Assembly: GCA_037501455.1 (NCBI GenBank)
Contig: CM074857.1
Span: 111,633,501-111,697,500 of the forward strand
Direction of reading: 5' to 3'
DNA length: 64,000 nt
Origin: Lantana camara
Lineage: Eukaryota > Streptophyta > Magnoliopsida > Lamiales > Verbenaceae
Positions 49,189 through 60,736 of this stretch are shown here, piece after piece; within the stretch, counting starts at the first letter, position 1; each line of letters begins with the position of its first letter. A model generated the notes under the pieces. That model had not been told where the DNA came from. It saw nothing but the letters and a program-made list of their open reading frames with translations, and made no database searches. The position numbers and the translations under genes are program-made.

Positions 49189-51298
49189 TGTAGCACCCAG
49201 CAGGGTGGGTCACCACATCCCCCGTACCAAAACCCAATCCACATACGAGATGGAAAGCCCGTACATGAACCAAGCAGAGGCAAAGGGGGAAACAGACAAA
49301 CTCACACCTAAGCTAGGCGGAACGTAGACCCTAACTTCAAAATTGAAACAACAAAGCAAGAACGGGAGCAAAAGAATGCAACCAAATTAAATCATACAAC
49401 AACAGTTGACGGGTTCAACTAGCGTAGATACCTAATCCCAAAATTTAACATAAATCATAAAGCCATGGGTTCAAACTATCCCTAGAAGCTTGTCCAAAAA
49501 AGTTTCATAACATAACAAAATAAAACATACATACATTCAAACATACTTATACAATGAATCCAAATTCGTATGAAGTGCAACAGACTCGAACAAAAGCTAA
49601 AGACTTAACAAGACTGACCGACTCTAAGACCTTGACTCACGCCGCCTAGCACAACTCTAAAGCAACCTGCAAGCTAAAAACGTTGGGGAGGGAGAGAGTC
49701 AGCCACACCAACTGAGTGAGGTGCTACCCACACACACTACATATATATAATCAACACAGCACATTCAAATCATAATGTTCATGAACCCGGGGATAGTTTT
49801 TGCACACCAAAACATTTGCCAGCGATACGAACTTATAGGGGTTACTTAGCAAACAAAACAAAACAAAACATAATTTAACTAATTCAAATCATAGCATACG
49901 TTTCATATCATATCAATTCATAACTTATCTTATCATTTCAAAACATATTCATATTTATCTTATTACCGAATATATCCCCAATTCACAAACCTTAGCATAA
50001 CGTACATACATATAACTTGGCGAGTACGAGTATCATAATCCATCCTCCTTCTCATATCATATCATATCATATCATATCAAAATAAATCATAAAATGTACA
50101 TACATAACATAACTTATTCACTCCAATGATGGAAGGGTGTATACCCCCGAACCATCCATTACAGGTGAGGGGAGCGCAAGCACTCAAACCCTCAGGACTC
50201 CATCCCCCAACTAAACCTCCTGGTGGGTTTTGGGTTCATCCTACCTATGGAGCTATGGCCAGGCTATCCCGACGGCCCGCTGTCGTCCCGAGTGTCCCGA
50301 CCCATAGACTCCAGGGCCCAACATTTACCATTATATTACGTATTCATTCTGAAGGTATCATTCATAACCCGCTACATACATATTGTATCATATCTTACAG
50401 AACATACCTTACCTTGCAAGAAGTATGCTTTACATACCTCTCCGTGTCAAATCTATAACATTTCCTTAGCTAGTAGCTCCCGGCTCATAAGAGGCACAAA
50501 GTTTGAAGCATAGTTTAGTGTTACAAAAATTTAACAAATCCAAATCAAATCATAACAAGCGTACGTAGGCTTGTACATAGTGTATCATACTTGTAAACTT
50601 ATAACAAAGTCATAAAAATACATATCACGCACGCATTTACTTATACTTAGATCTTTAAACCACATGCATTAAAAACGAGCACATAAAGTAGGGTTATAAC
50701 TATAATCCTAACCTCACCTTAAACCGATGAAGCCGTATATAAGACGATTGATCCACCCCGGAATCAACTCGGCTAACGAAACACCACCCCAGGTGCACCT
50801 GAACAAACCAAATCACCAATGCAAGACTTAGACTCAATAATGAACCACATAGATGACACGAGAAATGCTTAAGAATGCAAGAGTTCACATAATCAATAAT
50901 ACATATACAATTAAGGTATAATACCAATAAACATGCTCGTGTGCACAATTAATGCATATCACCACGTCTAGATACATGACAAAGTGCACATGTGCTTCGC
51001 GTAAACAATTCACAATACTTAAGCAACATAAATTGCATATAGGAACAAATACATACGCATAAACATGATATAACAAGTTAAGAACATGTTCGGAGGTGGA
51101 AAGGTACAAGAAAAGCGGAAGAAAAACACGAAAAGTGGTTCCGAGCGAAATTGAGCAAAAGTTGGAAAATTTTCGAAACGCACAAGTTATAGGAAAATGG
51201 GCATATCTTGAGTTTGAGAAATGGGAATTGAGTTTTGTTTCTTAGATATGAAACTAGACTAATAGCTTTCCAATGGTATATGGCTCGAAGGGTGATTC
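49189..51298 (-). repeat. Gypsy 5' LTR, minus orientation, start cut off
   Basis: Ends in GGGTGCTACA on the minus strand (49,189) next to the primer site, so it is a 5' LTR. Its far side is interrupted at 51,298 by the plus-strand LTR that starts at 51,299. Without its first part it shows no palindrome ladder. Low-complexity ATATC repeats lie at 50,056-50,078. Confidence 0.75.
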
Positions 51299-54200
51299 TG
51301 TGATGTCCCGACTTTTCGGCCGTACAGGTATGATGTCACGGGCATGCTATTTGCGTATTTAAATTATTTAATTATGCAATTATATGTTTAAAATGATAGT
51401 TATATGCTATATTGAAAATATATGAATTATCTGATAAGAGTATGTGGTTTCATTTTGAACCTTTTGGCCTTATGATTTTGAATTTGCTCCGTTTAATTCC
51501 GAATTTGATTCTGAACTTTGTGATTTTGTGATATGCATGAAATATATGAGTTATGAATGTGTTTATATGCTTGTTGCAAGTTTTTGAGTTCGTTTGTTGA
51601 GGTTTTGAAATATATGAGTGATGAAAGAGCTTTTAGCGCACCTTGGGTTCCAGGAAGCATAACTTGAGTTCGGGAAATCAGATTCTAATTCTGACACCAC
51701 CATTGGATTTATCGATAATACGGAGCCAATGAAACAAAGCTCATAATTTTCTAAGTTCGTTTGGACCTCCGAAACTTCACCGATCCAAACCCCAGATGTC
51801 AGATTCGCCACCCCTAACCGTTTTGCCTGTGTCTCACTCGTTTTAACTCCAAATCACCCCATACTTGAACCCATTTGACCCTAACTCACCACTTTACCTT
51901 TTAATTCAGCCCTATTTCGAAATCACCCTAGAAACAAGCAGGAAAGGAAGCAAGGGCAAAGACAGGACAAGAAGCTTCATCTTTTGGCCATATTTGATCT
52001 CTTCACACCTTCATACTTCATCATCTTGTAAAGGTAAGAGTATTTTTGAATTCTCCTCTTATTTATGCTTCTTTTAATCCATAAACTTTGTGTCTTGAGC
52101 TTTGTTTGCATAGGATTTGAAGATATACGTGAATAGTAAGGGTTTACAGTTTGATTTGCAATTCTTGTGCTAGCATGTGTTTTGTTGAGTTTTAATGCAT
52201 GATTCTTATTCCTTTAAGCTTCTTTGCTCCATTTCTTAACACATATTTCATGGTAGATGTGTAATAAATGAACCACCATTAATGAATTTGAATGAATGAA
52301 TAGTTTATGGGTTTAAAACTTCAACTTATGAACTGCATACTTTTACCTTGCTACTGCGTTGGATTTAGATGCTGAAATGGTGAATGTTTGAGCTATTTTC
52401 CTTGTGTTTTTAGCATGATATTGAGTGTACATGTTTCCCTTCGTTTTGCCCCTATTTTTGCCTTGTTTTTTCCAAGGTTTCAGCTACAAATTTGAAGAAG
52501 ACAGCAACCTCGAGCAGACCGAATGGGCGTTCGCCCGAAACTGAAGCAGAGACTGAACGACCGTTCATGTAGCAGCTGCAACTTCTGTGTATGGATGTAC
52601 AGTTGTTCAAGATTGATAAAGGAAGGGAGTGAACGGTTGTTCAATCCCATGCCGCCCAGAATTTTGCATCTGTGACGTTGAACGTGCGTTCAAGCCTAAA
52701 GTCAATGGCCGTTCACTTGGGCTGAGTTGTTGTTCTACTTTTCTTGTTTGGCTTGGCTTTGTTTGACCTTTCTTGCCTTGTTTATGATTTATATACATTG
52801 TTAACTATATCATGTTATGCTCCTTTTTATGAATGTATGACGTGATTTCGGTGCATGTATACGAACTATGACCTTATGTGACCTAAGTGCCATCTTATTT
52901 CATTTCTTTTGCATCATTCGTATTCATATGTATTTGTCGAGTATCTAATTGGTTCATATTAAGTCTAAGAGTGTCTTTTGTTGTTTGTTTTGTTCAGAGG
53001 ATCTTCACTTTAACGACGAGATTGCTCCCTAGGCGTCCGTTTGATTCATTTTTTACTCCCGCTACGTTTTGAAGGTGAGGTTTTGTTCTTTTAGTTAAAA
53101 TGGCCTACAACCCAAAGTGTTTTGAAGCCCGTATGCAAATTGTGTATATTATATGATAGACAAGTGTATGATATGTACTTTGAGGGCTTGTCCCATTTCT
53201 TATAAGACTTTGAAAAGGTTTTTATACGTATGTAAGCTCTATTTTCGTTTGTTTTGAAAAACTTTGATATGGGTGATTGTGTAGCGCGCTTTGGCCTTGT
53301 AAGATAAGATTTGTGGAAAATATGAATATGAATTTGAATTTGATTTGGGCCCCGGATGGTGGTATGGTATCTCGGGACGGCCATGGGGTCACCGAGCTCT
53401 CCCACCAACACTTTCCTTTGGGAGTTTTCACCTAACCTTAGGAGGTTGAGGAAGGGTGATTCTCTTGAGTAGGCGGCGGAAGCAACCGTCGAAGGTGCAA
53501 AAAAGTAATTAAGCTTTGTCTCGTGTGACTTTGACCGATAGTTAGGGCTTGCAAACCTTCTATCATCCGGAGTAAGGATGGTTTATGAATTTGTCTTTAA
53601 ATTTGAATATGACTTTGAATATGAGGAGTTTGGAAGGAGAACTCGTACTCGCCGAGTTAGTGTCACTTTGTATGAATCTATGAAACGGGAATGGACTTCT
53701 AATTACTTAAAATTGGTTGTTTTGGCCTTCGGCCCTTAACTTCTTTCAAGTATATATATTTACCTATTATCACGGGAAACGTTTTAGATTGCGGAAACCA
53801 TCCCTGGTTCATGGATCTCTTTGAATTTGATAAGTGCTTTGCTCTATACATGTATGGGTACGTGTGTTGCCCCGTCAATAGTCATTAAGAATAACCCTCG
53901 TTATTGTTTCTCTTTTTTCCCCTTTTTTCTGAGTTGCAGGAACAGTCAGGAGGTTGAGCTAGGCGGCAAGTCATCTTAATGTCTTACTTATTGTTTAGCT
54001 CAAGTCTCATTTGCATCGTAATGGTTTATAGCTTTTGTATTTATGATCTACTTTGGAATATGTATATGAAGTTTGATATTCCGTTCTTTTGGACCGAAAT
54101 GGGCATTATGAATATGTATACGGATTTAATATGGTGGTGTTGACTTAGATGTTGATGATATGATGATATGATCTTGCTAGCATGCTATACTATGATTTGA

Positions 54201-54389
54201 ATTTTATCACTTCCACTATTGTTTGATTTTCTTGCACACTTTGATTGAGGGGCTAGACCGCCTAGCTTAGGTGTGAGTTTTGTTTGTCTCTTGCTCGCTA
54301 TTGTTTGATGCGTGTGTGGAGTTTTCATTTTGTTAGACATGTCGAACTCTAGTACGGGGGATGTGGTGCCCATCGTTCAGGGTGCTACA
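51299..54389 (+). repeat. Gypsy 5' LTR (3,091 bp)
   Basis: Starts TGTGATGTCCCGAC and ends GGGTGCTACA, followed by spacer TCCTTAAG and a primer site. It carries a palindrome ladder at 52,521-52,714. Its 3' half closely matches 29,948-31,450. It inserted into the minus-strand LTR at 49,189-51,298. Confidence 0.88.
52521..52714 (+). repeat. Six-palindrome ladder, partly decayed
   Basis: Cores from GAACGACCGTTC (perfect) to worn forms such as GAACGGTTGTTC. Centres are 52,526.5, 52,560.5, 52,602.5, 52,636.5, 52,685.5 and 52,708.5 (spacings 34, 42, 34, 49, 23). The short last step suggests a 10-bp deletion. It lies 1.22 kb from the LTR start. Confidence 0.8.
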
Positions 54390-54397
54390 TCCTTAAG

Positions 54398-54410
54398 TGA
54401 TATCAGAGCT
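54398..54410 (+). other. Primer-binding site for tRNA-iMet
   Basis: TGATATCAGAGCT, one change from the canonical TGGTATCAGAGC within the first twelve bases, eight bases after the LTR end. It identifies 51,299-54,389 as a 5' LTR. Confidence 0.85.
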
Positions 54411-54859
54411 CAAGGTTACAAAACCGGAGCTCTAGTGTCGTGTCAAGTCTGTCAAGGTCGTTTAGCTTAGGATTATGTGATTGTTTGCATTCACTTTCAC
54501 TTTTATGTGAATTATTTTCCTTAATTTGTATTAATTGTTCACATGAACATGTACTGAACCCCATACATTGATATTTTCTTTGATTTGTGTTTTTCAGGAT
54601 GCCTCCGAGAAGAAGTGATCGTGCACAGACACCGGATAATAATAATGCTCCTTCACCACCGCCTATGGTTGCAGAAAATGTTGTTCACGCTCTTCTGAAC
54701 CATTTACAACAGAATCAACGACATCAAACCCCTCCCGGGAAAGCACAAGAAGGGCATGTCACACCAGCCTTTAGAGAGTTTCTAAGCAATAATCCCCCAA
54801 AGTGGCCCGGGGGTGATGATATAAAAGCAGAAGAATGGTTATCGGAAATTACGGGTATA

Positions 54860-55206
54860 TGTAACAGCCCGAAAACCCGTTTGCCGATATTGTCCGCTTT
54901 GGCGGGCTAAGAGACACCACCCTCACGGTTTTGTTCCTCCTAATGGCTAAGATCACCATCCGGGAAAAGGCCTCAACAAGGGAAAGGTATCCACCCTCTT
55001 ATAAAGGAGGCTTTGTTCCCCTCTCCAACCGATGTGGGACAATCGGGAAAATATGAGAGTTAAGTTCAGTATATAAGTTAAAGAGTCCAAGTATAACCAA
55101 TGGATATCCCTTTTGGGCAGTGGTTTAGGCCCAATTTCAGGTTATACTCGGTGGGCTTGGAGACTTGGGCTCGAGTCCAACGGGCCCGCGGACCCGGGGC
55201 GTGACA
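54860..55206 (+). mobile_element. Solo TRIM-type LTR with target duplication
   Basis: A 347-bp unit, TGTAACAGCCCG...GGCGTGACA, flanked by GTATA on both sides (54,855-54,859 and 55,207-55,211). It contains a CTTATAAAGG box and CTCTCCAACCGATGTGGGAC, shared in reverse orientation with the TRIM at 3,093. No internal region or second LTR. Confidence 0.82.
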
Positions 55207-55250
55207 GTATATGGGAAATTTGCTCGGCTACTTCTCAAGAAAAAGCTATT

Positions 55251-57469
55251 TGTAGCGCCTCCCCAGCACTACAACCCCCGCACCGCAATATTCCCCAAGT
55301 GGTGGTTAGACCCAACACTTAGGAAATACTACGGCGAACGGTCAAGATAATACATGAGGGGAATGCATGTCCCAGTGCAACAGAAGATAAAGAGATTCAA
55401 ACTTTGTAATAAACGGGGAGGATAACGTATAAGGAATAAGGATTACCATTATTGATCAAGTAGTTTGCAAAAGAGTGCAACAGGTTAACATGCAAGGACA
55501 AAGTATGAGATAGTTTGTTTCTACAGAGAATAGGCTCAAGATAGTGTACTCTTAGGATCGGATCCAACCTACTGTTGTAATGCTTCAAGATACCTCTAGT
55601 TGTCGTTCCTTGATTCCTGAAATCATGCATTTTAAAGTAGGCAAGAGGGTTAGTCAAAGTGACTAAGTGAAGGGGGTATGTTAGTTTAGATATATATATT
55701 TATATGATCAAGGAGATCTTGATCTAAAATATTAGCAATAGGATATAACAAATATGAAACGGTTCATAATAATTTGTTAAAATAAGGATAGGGGTAATTT
55801 GGAATACTTGTAGAAACATGAACCGTCTATAACAAGAACTTTAATGCCTGCAAGCTAGGCCTCTCCATCCTTAACTCCTTAAATAATTGGTAAAACAGTA
55901 CCGGGCTGATCAAGGCACCGGTACTTTAATAAAATTTAATACGATAATACCTTTGCTACTCCTTGGTGCCAATAGGGGATCAAACCCTAGAGACTATGAA
56001 CACTATTCGGGAGGCAGTTATCTCTCCCTTAATCTCTTGGCGTGGAGTAGCTAACCTCCAGCTAAACCACTACCAAGAGTTGGTGGCAGTCCGCAACACC
56101 AACAATACCCTCGGCCCGATACCTTTCAGGTAATTGCTCACTACGGATACAGCCAGGGCTCGTAACATGAACCAAGAACAATATTTTGCTTGCATAATCC
56201 AGAATCAACGTATTGATAAAGTGGACTTAAAATATATAATGTCCTAGTAAAACGTTGATTCCGGTATAAAAGTATTTTCCCTTTAAAAGGGATATGATAA
56301 TATGATATTATATATATAGGGTAGTAAATCGTAAATAATAGGTAGGCTTGAAAATAGTTTTTATTTAGATACGTAAGTATAGGTATGATTTCAGTTGAAA
56401 GCATTTTAACCCTCACCTATACCGGTAGTCAGACATTGTAATGTGGATTCCAGTGTGCCTTAGAGAGAGAGGGGCTGATCTCGTGACCTTAGGGGAGAGA
56501 ATGAGTGATTTTTGTGAATGAGAGTTAGGGTATTTATAGGTAGGAATGAGGGGTCTTAGTGCAATTTCTAAGAATATGTTAGAGATGTGGGAGTTCCTAA
56601 TTCACACAAGTGTTATGAAATTGTGGAGGAAATGTGGAAGAAGTTTAAATTGCACAATTGTATGGAATTCTTGTAAGAGATGTGGAAGAATTAAATTCAC
56701 ATCTCTAAACTTTCTATTTTTAGAAATGCTATTTTAGGAAAGTTATGTCATGGATGATGTCGTAGTAAATAAAAATAAATATAAAATAATATAAAATTTA
56801 TTCAAGAATCGAGAGACGAGAACTTGAACTGGCAAAAATAATAAAAGAATGAGTGAAAAATAAGCTTTGTTATGATTGTAAATGTGTGATGTTCAAGTTT
56901 CTTGTTTGAAAATTATATACGTTAGAGATGATGAAAATCATGGTAAATTATATAAACGAAGCTATGATAAAGTTTAAAGATTGGGAAAATTATCATAGTT
57001 AGAGAAAAATTCAAGAAACATTTCAAGTATAATTTTGAATATTGAATGAAAGCTAAACGTTTATAATAAAATAATAATTTTTTTAAAGGAAAATATTTAT
57101 AAAATATGATACGGTTAGAGTCAAGTTTTGGTAAATGTGTGAAAATTCATAAAATAATTCAAGGATCATTATGGTTATAATATTGTATAAGGAAAATGTT
57201 AGAATTCGAAAATCCCTCAATTAGGGCAAAACTAGGGTTTTATGACCGATTTTGGTTACTACGGGAGTTACGATGAGAATTAAGGTTTGAGAATGATATG
57301 AAAATTCATAAAATTTTGCAAGGATTCATTCGAGCCTAATATTGGATAGGTAAAGGTGGCTCGGAAAAGTTCTACGAAATTGAGTGAATGGTAACTAAGG
57401 ATTTAAAAGAAATTCTTCTTAACCCTTTACTTACCTATTCCTTCTTGGCCCTGAAATCCGGGATGTTAC
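55251..57469 (-). mobile_element. Solo gypsy-type LTR with target duplication
   Basis: A 2,219-bp minus-strand LTR starting TGTAACATCCCGGATT (57,469) and ending GGGGAGGCGCTACA (55,251). It is flanked by CTATT (55,246-55,250 and 57,470-57,474). It interrupts gag 44 bp after the TRIM LTR. The interior is AT-rich, without a palindrome ladder or gene. Confidence 0.87.
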
Positions 57470-57880
57470 ACTATTTGTACTACCCGATTCATACATGGCC
57501 AAGCTTCGAGGTGGTTAAAGGGAGTGAGGTCCAGATTGGTAAGGAATGGCGAGGAGTTCAATTGGGAAAACTTTGTGAGGGAGTTTCACAACAAATACAT
57601 CCCTCCTAGTGCCTAAGAAATAAGGCTCCAGGAATTTATGGAGTTAAAGCAAGGGAACAGGTCAGTTAAGGATTACATTCTTGAGTTCGAGAGGCTTGCT
57701 CCCTATTCCACTCACATCACGAATGTCGATTCTTTGAAAGCTCAGAGCTTTGTTAATGGTTTGAGGACTGATATCCAACTAGCTTTACAGGCTTCTATGG
57801 TGGATACATGGGGAAAGGCTACAAAGAAATCAACAAAAGTGGAGGCACAGAAATTGAGGTTGAAGCCCCAGGTTTTTCAT

Positions 57881-58022
57881 ACTAGATTATGTTATGTTAT
57901 GTTACGATATGAGCGAGTTATGATATGTAAGAATATGATATGATATGTTCTGTTCTGTTGGGCCCCAGAGTCTATGAGTCAGGACGCCCAGGACGGCAGC
58001 GGGTCGTCGGGATAAGCCTGAG
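57881..58022 (+). repeat. Gypsy LTR fragment
   Basis: TTATGTTATG repeats followed by a GGGCCCCAGAGTCTATGAGTC block, as in the middle of other LTRs in the window (compare 21,400-21,450 and, in reverse, 50,280-50,320). It is cut at 58,022 by the LTR starting at 58,023. Confidence 0.6.
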
Positions 58023-60698
58023 TGTAGCACCCTAGACCCCAAGGCGCCACATCCCCCGCACTGTAGCCTCAATCCACGTATGAAATGGACAGTTCATACA
58101 TAAACCAAGACCACAGCGAACGGGTGACAACAAAACGACGCTCTAGGCGGGACACTCTCCCCAACAAAATCAAGAATCATGAATAGAAAGCGGAAGCAGT
58201 AAAGTCATTCGTATATATATAGGTACCATATTTATTACATAGATACATATAGGTACCAATTATCTATCAGTGCATTATCCTATCTTCAATAATATACATA
58301 ACCATGAGTCCAAAATACTAATATCGATCCATACATGAAATGTTCCAAAAGCAATATACATGAAGGTATGAAACTAGACCCGTGGAAATGCAAGACTCGA
58401 CCAACTCCCGCCTAGCACAACCACGCTCAAAAGGTACCTGAAAAGTGAAGTATCAGTCTACCGAAGACTGAGTGAGGGGCAATAATAAATATAACACACG
58501 TCACATGCAAGTTGTAGCCTCGGGTAAAGACTTTTAGAAAACCATAAGTATATAGTTCAAGAAATCTCATCCTTTGCCCGAGATTGCAACTATCCATTTT
58601 AACACGTTTATTTAATCATGCTTGTCAATATCATGAACATGTGGCCCCGGCGAGTAAGGGCAATCTCCAACCGAACTCCCAATCGTGAACAATACGTGAT
58701 CATGCTTGCTTGCTTGGTAAATAAGTGATCATGCAATATACTTTAGTGCTCACATAGACAATTTCATACTTGAAAACATGCAATAACCCGAGGATAACCC
58801 GACATGCTGGATTAATCCCCAGTCTCCTTCTTCCTCCGGGTGATAGCGAGTTTGCAAGGCTCGACTATCCACGACATGGTGTGTGTAGAGGACATGACCC
58901 TCTAGACACGGAACTCCTTCCACCACTAATCTCCTAGTGGCTTCGGGGTTGATCCCAACAATGTGAGGATAATTCAGGAGTTACCCGTCAGCCCTTGCTT
59001 TCCCGGTTGGCTCAAGAATTACCCTCGGGCCCACGTGCAATCATGTACTCGCCAAACATGCTTGAAAATCATGACAATCGATACATTCTTGCTTGAAATA
59101 TTTATCACTTTGAAAACGTTTATAAGTATAATAGGTTTTGGCCGAAAACTAGCACATAAGGGTTGTAGGGTTCGTTTTACCAAAACAAAACCTCACCTTT
59201 CTTGCAAAATAAAATAAAGAAGCGTTCTAAGGAGCTTGCTCCCCGTCCACGCCCTCGTGACCTGTGCAAATTCGACATATGAACATGAGACATGAACTAA
59301 AATGGCCAAAATATGACGAACGGCGAAAACGTGTCGAGACGACCTCGAAAATGCAATGTGGTATTATAACTTTTCGTTTCACATCATATTAACACATATT
59401 ATAGCAATTCGGGGTCAAAGAAGTCGTTGGATCGAGGGGTCAAAATCGTAATTTTATGCAGTGAATTTTGTTCTGTCAGCCCCTTGGGAACGGCCGTTCC
59501 AGGCTTCCTTTGAAAACTGGGAACGGTCGTTCCCGTTGCCCAGAAAAACGCGGCAACGTTTTTCCATTTTTAAAACGCGCTTAGCCGGGGAACGGCCCTT
59601 CCGGCTCCAAGGCCAAAATGGGAACGGCCGTTCCCATGGTCGGCCGCCTGAATTTTGAAAAGGAATGGGAACGCCCGTTCCCACCAAGCCTTGAGGCTGG
59701 GAACGGTCGTTCCCTGCTTCTGCAACTGAAAAACAGAGCAGAAACAGAGTATGCTCTCGGGAAGAAAGCAACAAAGCTACAAAAATCCATTTTTGAACCC
59801 CAAAAGCTATAATCTATGGAAACATGATGCATACACATTCAAGAAGTGATAATATAACACTTAGACACTTAAACCATAAATTATCATCAAGAATTCATGC
59901 TTTCAAGTTCATGATCAATTTGATCATTCATGCCAAATATCCAAAGAATCAAGCTAGAAATCAAACAATAATTCATGTTATCATCATTTAATCATGCTTC
60001 CTAGTCTAATTCAATCATCTAGCATATATCATTCAAACCCTAGCATGTCAAATACAATCAAAAATCATCCTCTTCCATGCAACCAACCTTGAATGGAAAG
60101 AAATGAAGAAAGTGGATGATGATGATGATGATGATCTCCTAATTCCTTGAACACTTCTTGAAATCTTGATGATTGATAGAAAAATTATCTTCTTCCCTTT
60201 TCTTCCTTGGAATACCGAGAGAGATGAATATGTTTGGCAAGTTTTTGGGTAAAATTTTTGATCAAGAAAGAGCTTGAGATGCTATAACGTTATATCCCTT
60301 TTTTGAAAATTGTGAAACATGCCAATTTGCCAATTAATCCTTAAAGTCTCTAGGTTATGCAATGAGGTATATAAAGTGTTGAGAAATGATCAATCATGCC
60401 CCTAAAATTTTATGCAATCAAGTCCCTAATATTTTAAAATATTTAACTAGGGACAATTTGGTAATTTTATCACTCTCGGTAATTGGTTTCATGCAATAAA
60501 ATATTTTCCGTGTCATGAAATAATTTTTTTTTCGATGATATGAAATCAAATGATTTATATAAACAATGTTTCATGAATTTTATAAAATATGAATGCTATG
60601 TATGAATATATTATAAAATTAAAAGAAATGAAATAAACCTACGCTCAAAACGCACACGTGGCGTGCTTACCTGTTCATCCGGAAACTGGGGCGTTACA
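58023..60698 (-). repeat. 3' LTR (2,676 bp) of the intact-frame gypsy element
   Basis: On the minus strand it starts TGTAACGCCCCAG (60,698) and ends GGGTGCTACA (58,023). The polypurine tract lies next to its start, so it is the 3' LTR of the element coding at 60,737-63,988. It contains the best-preserved palindrome ladder (59,488-59,712). A (GAT)n tract lies at 60,115-60,134. Confidence 0.9.
59488..59712 (-). repeat. Six-palindrome ladder, nearly perfect GGGAAC-N4-GTTCCC
   Basis: Cores are GAACGGCCGTTC (twice), GAACGGTCGTTC (twice), GAACGCCCGTTC and GAACGGCCCTTC. Centres are 59,493.5, 59,526.5, 59,595.5, 59,627.5, 59,674.5 and 59,706.5 (spacings 33, 69, 32, 47, 32). The long second step matches the 68-bp step in the ladder at 27,017-27,237. 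About 0.99 kb from the LTR start. Confidence 0.92.
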
Positions 60699-60716
60699 AC
60701 TCTCCCCCCCTTAGAA
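60699..60716 (-). other. Polypurine tract
   Basis: TTCTAAGGGGGGGAGAGT on the minus strand directly precedes the LTR start TGTAACGCCCC. It is the second-strand priming site, 20 bp beyond the pol stop codon. Confidence 0.88.
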
Positions 60717-60736
60717 GAATCTGGTCCCCAGATTCT

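Larger units (their letters stand above)
54599..57880 (+). pseudogene. Gag capsid gene broken by two insertions
   Basis: Starts MPPRRSDRAQ at 54,599. Capsid segment up to 54,859 includes NNPPKWPGGDDIKAEEWLSE. It continues for about 40 bp at 55,207-55,250 and again from 57,470 with the retrotransposon gag motif (ELKQGNRSVKDYILEFERLA, 57,641-57,700). An in-frame stop near 57,608 and the insertions make it dead. After about 57,875 it is replaced by LTR-like text. Confidence 0.85.

Noticed and set aside
55113..55350. Short ORFs between the two solo LTRs as a gene
   Set aside because: They span the end of a TRIM LTR, 44 bp of gag and the start of another LTR.
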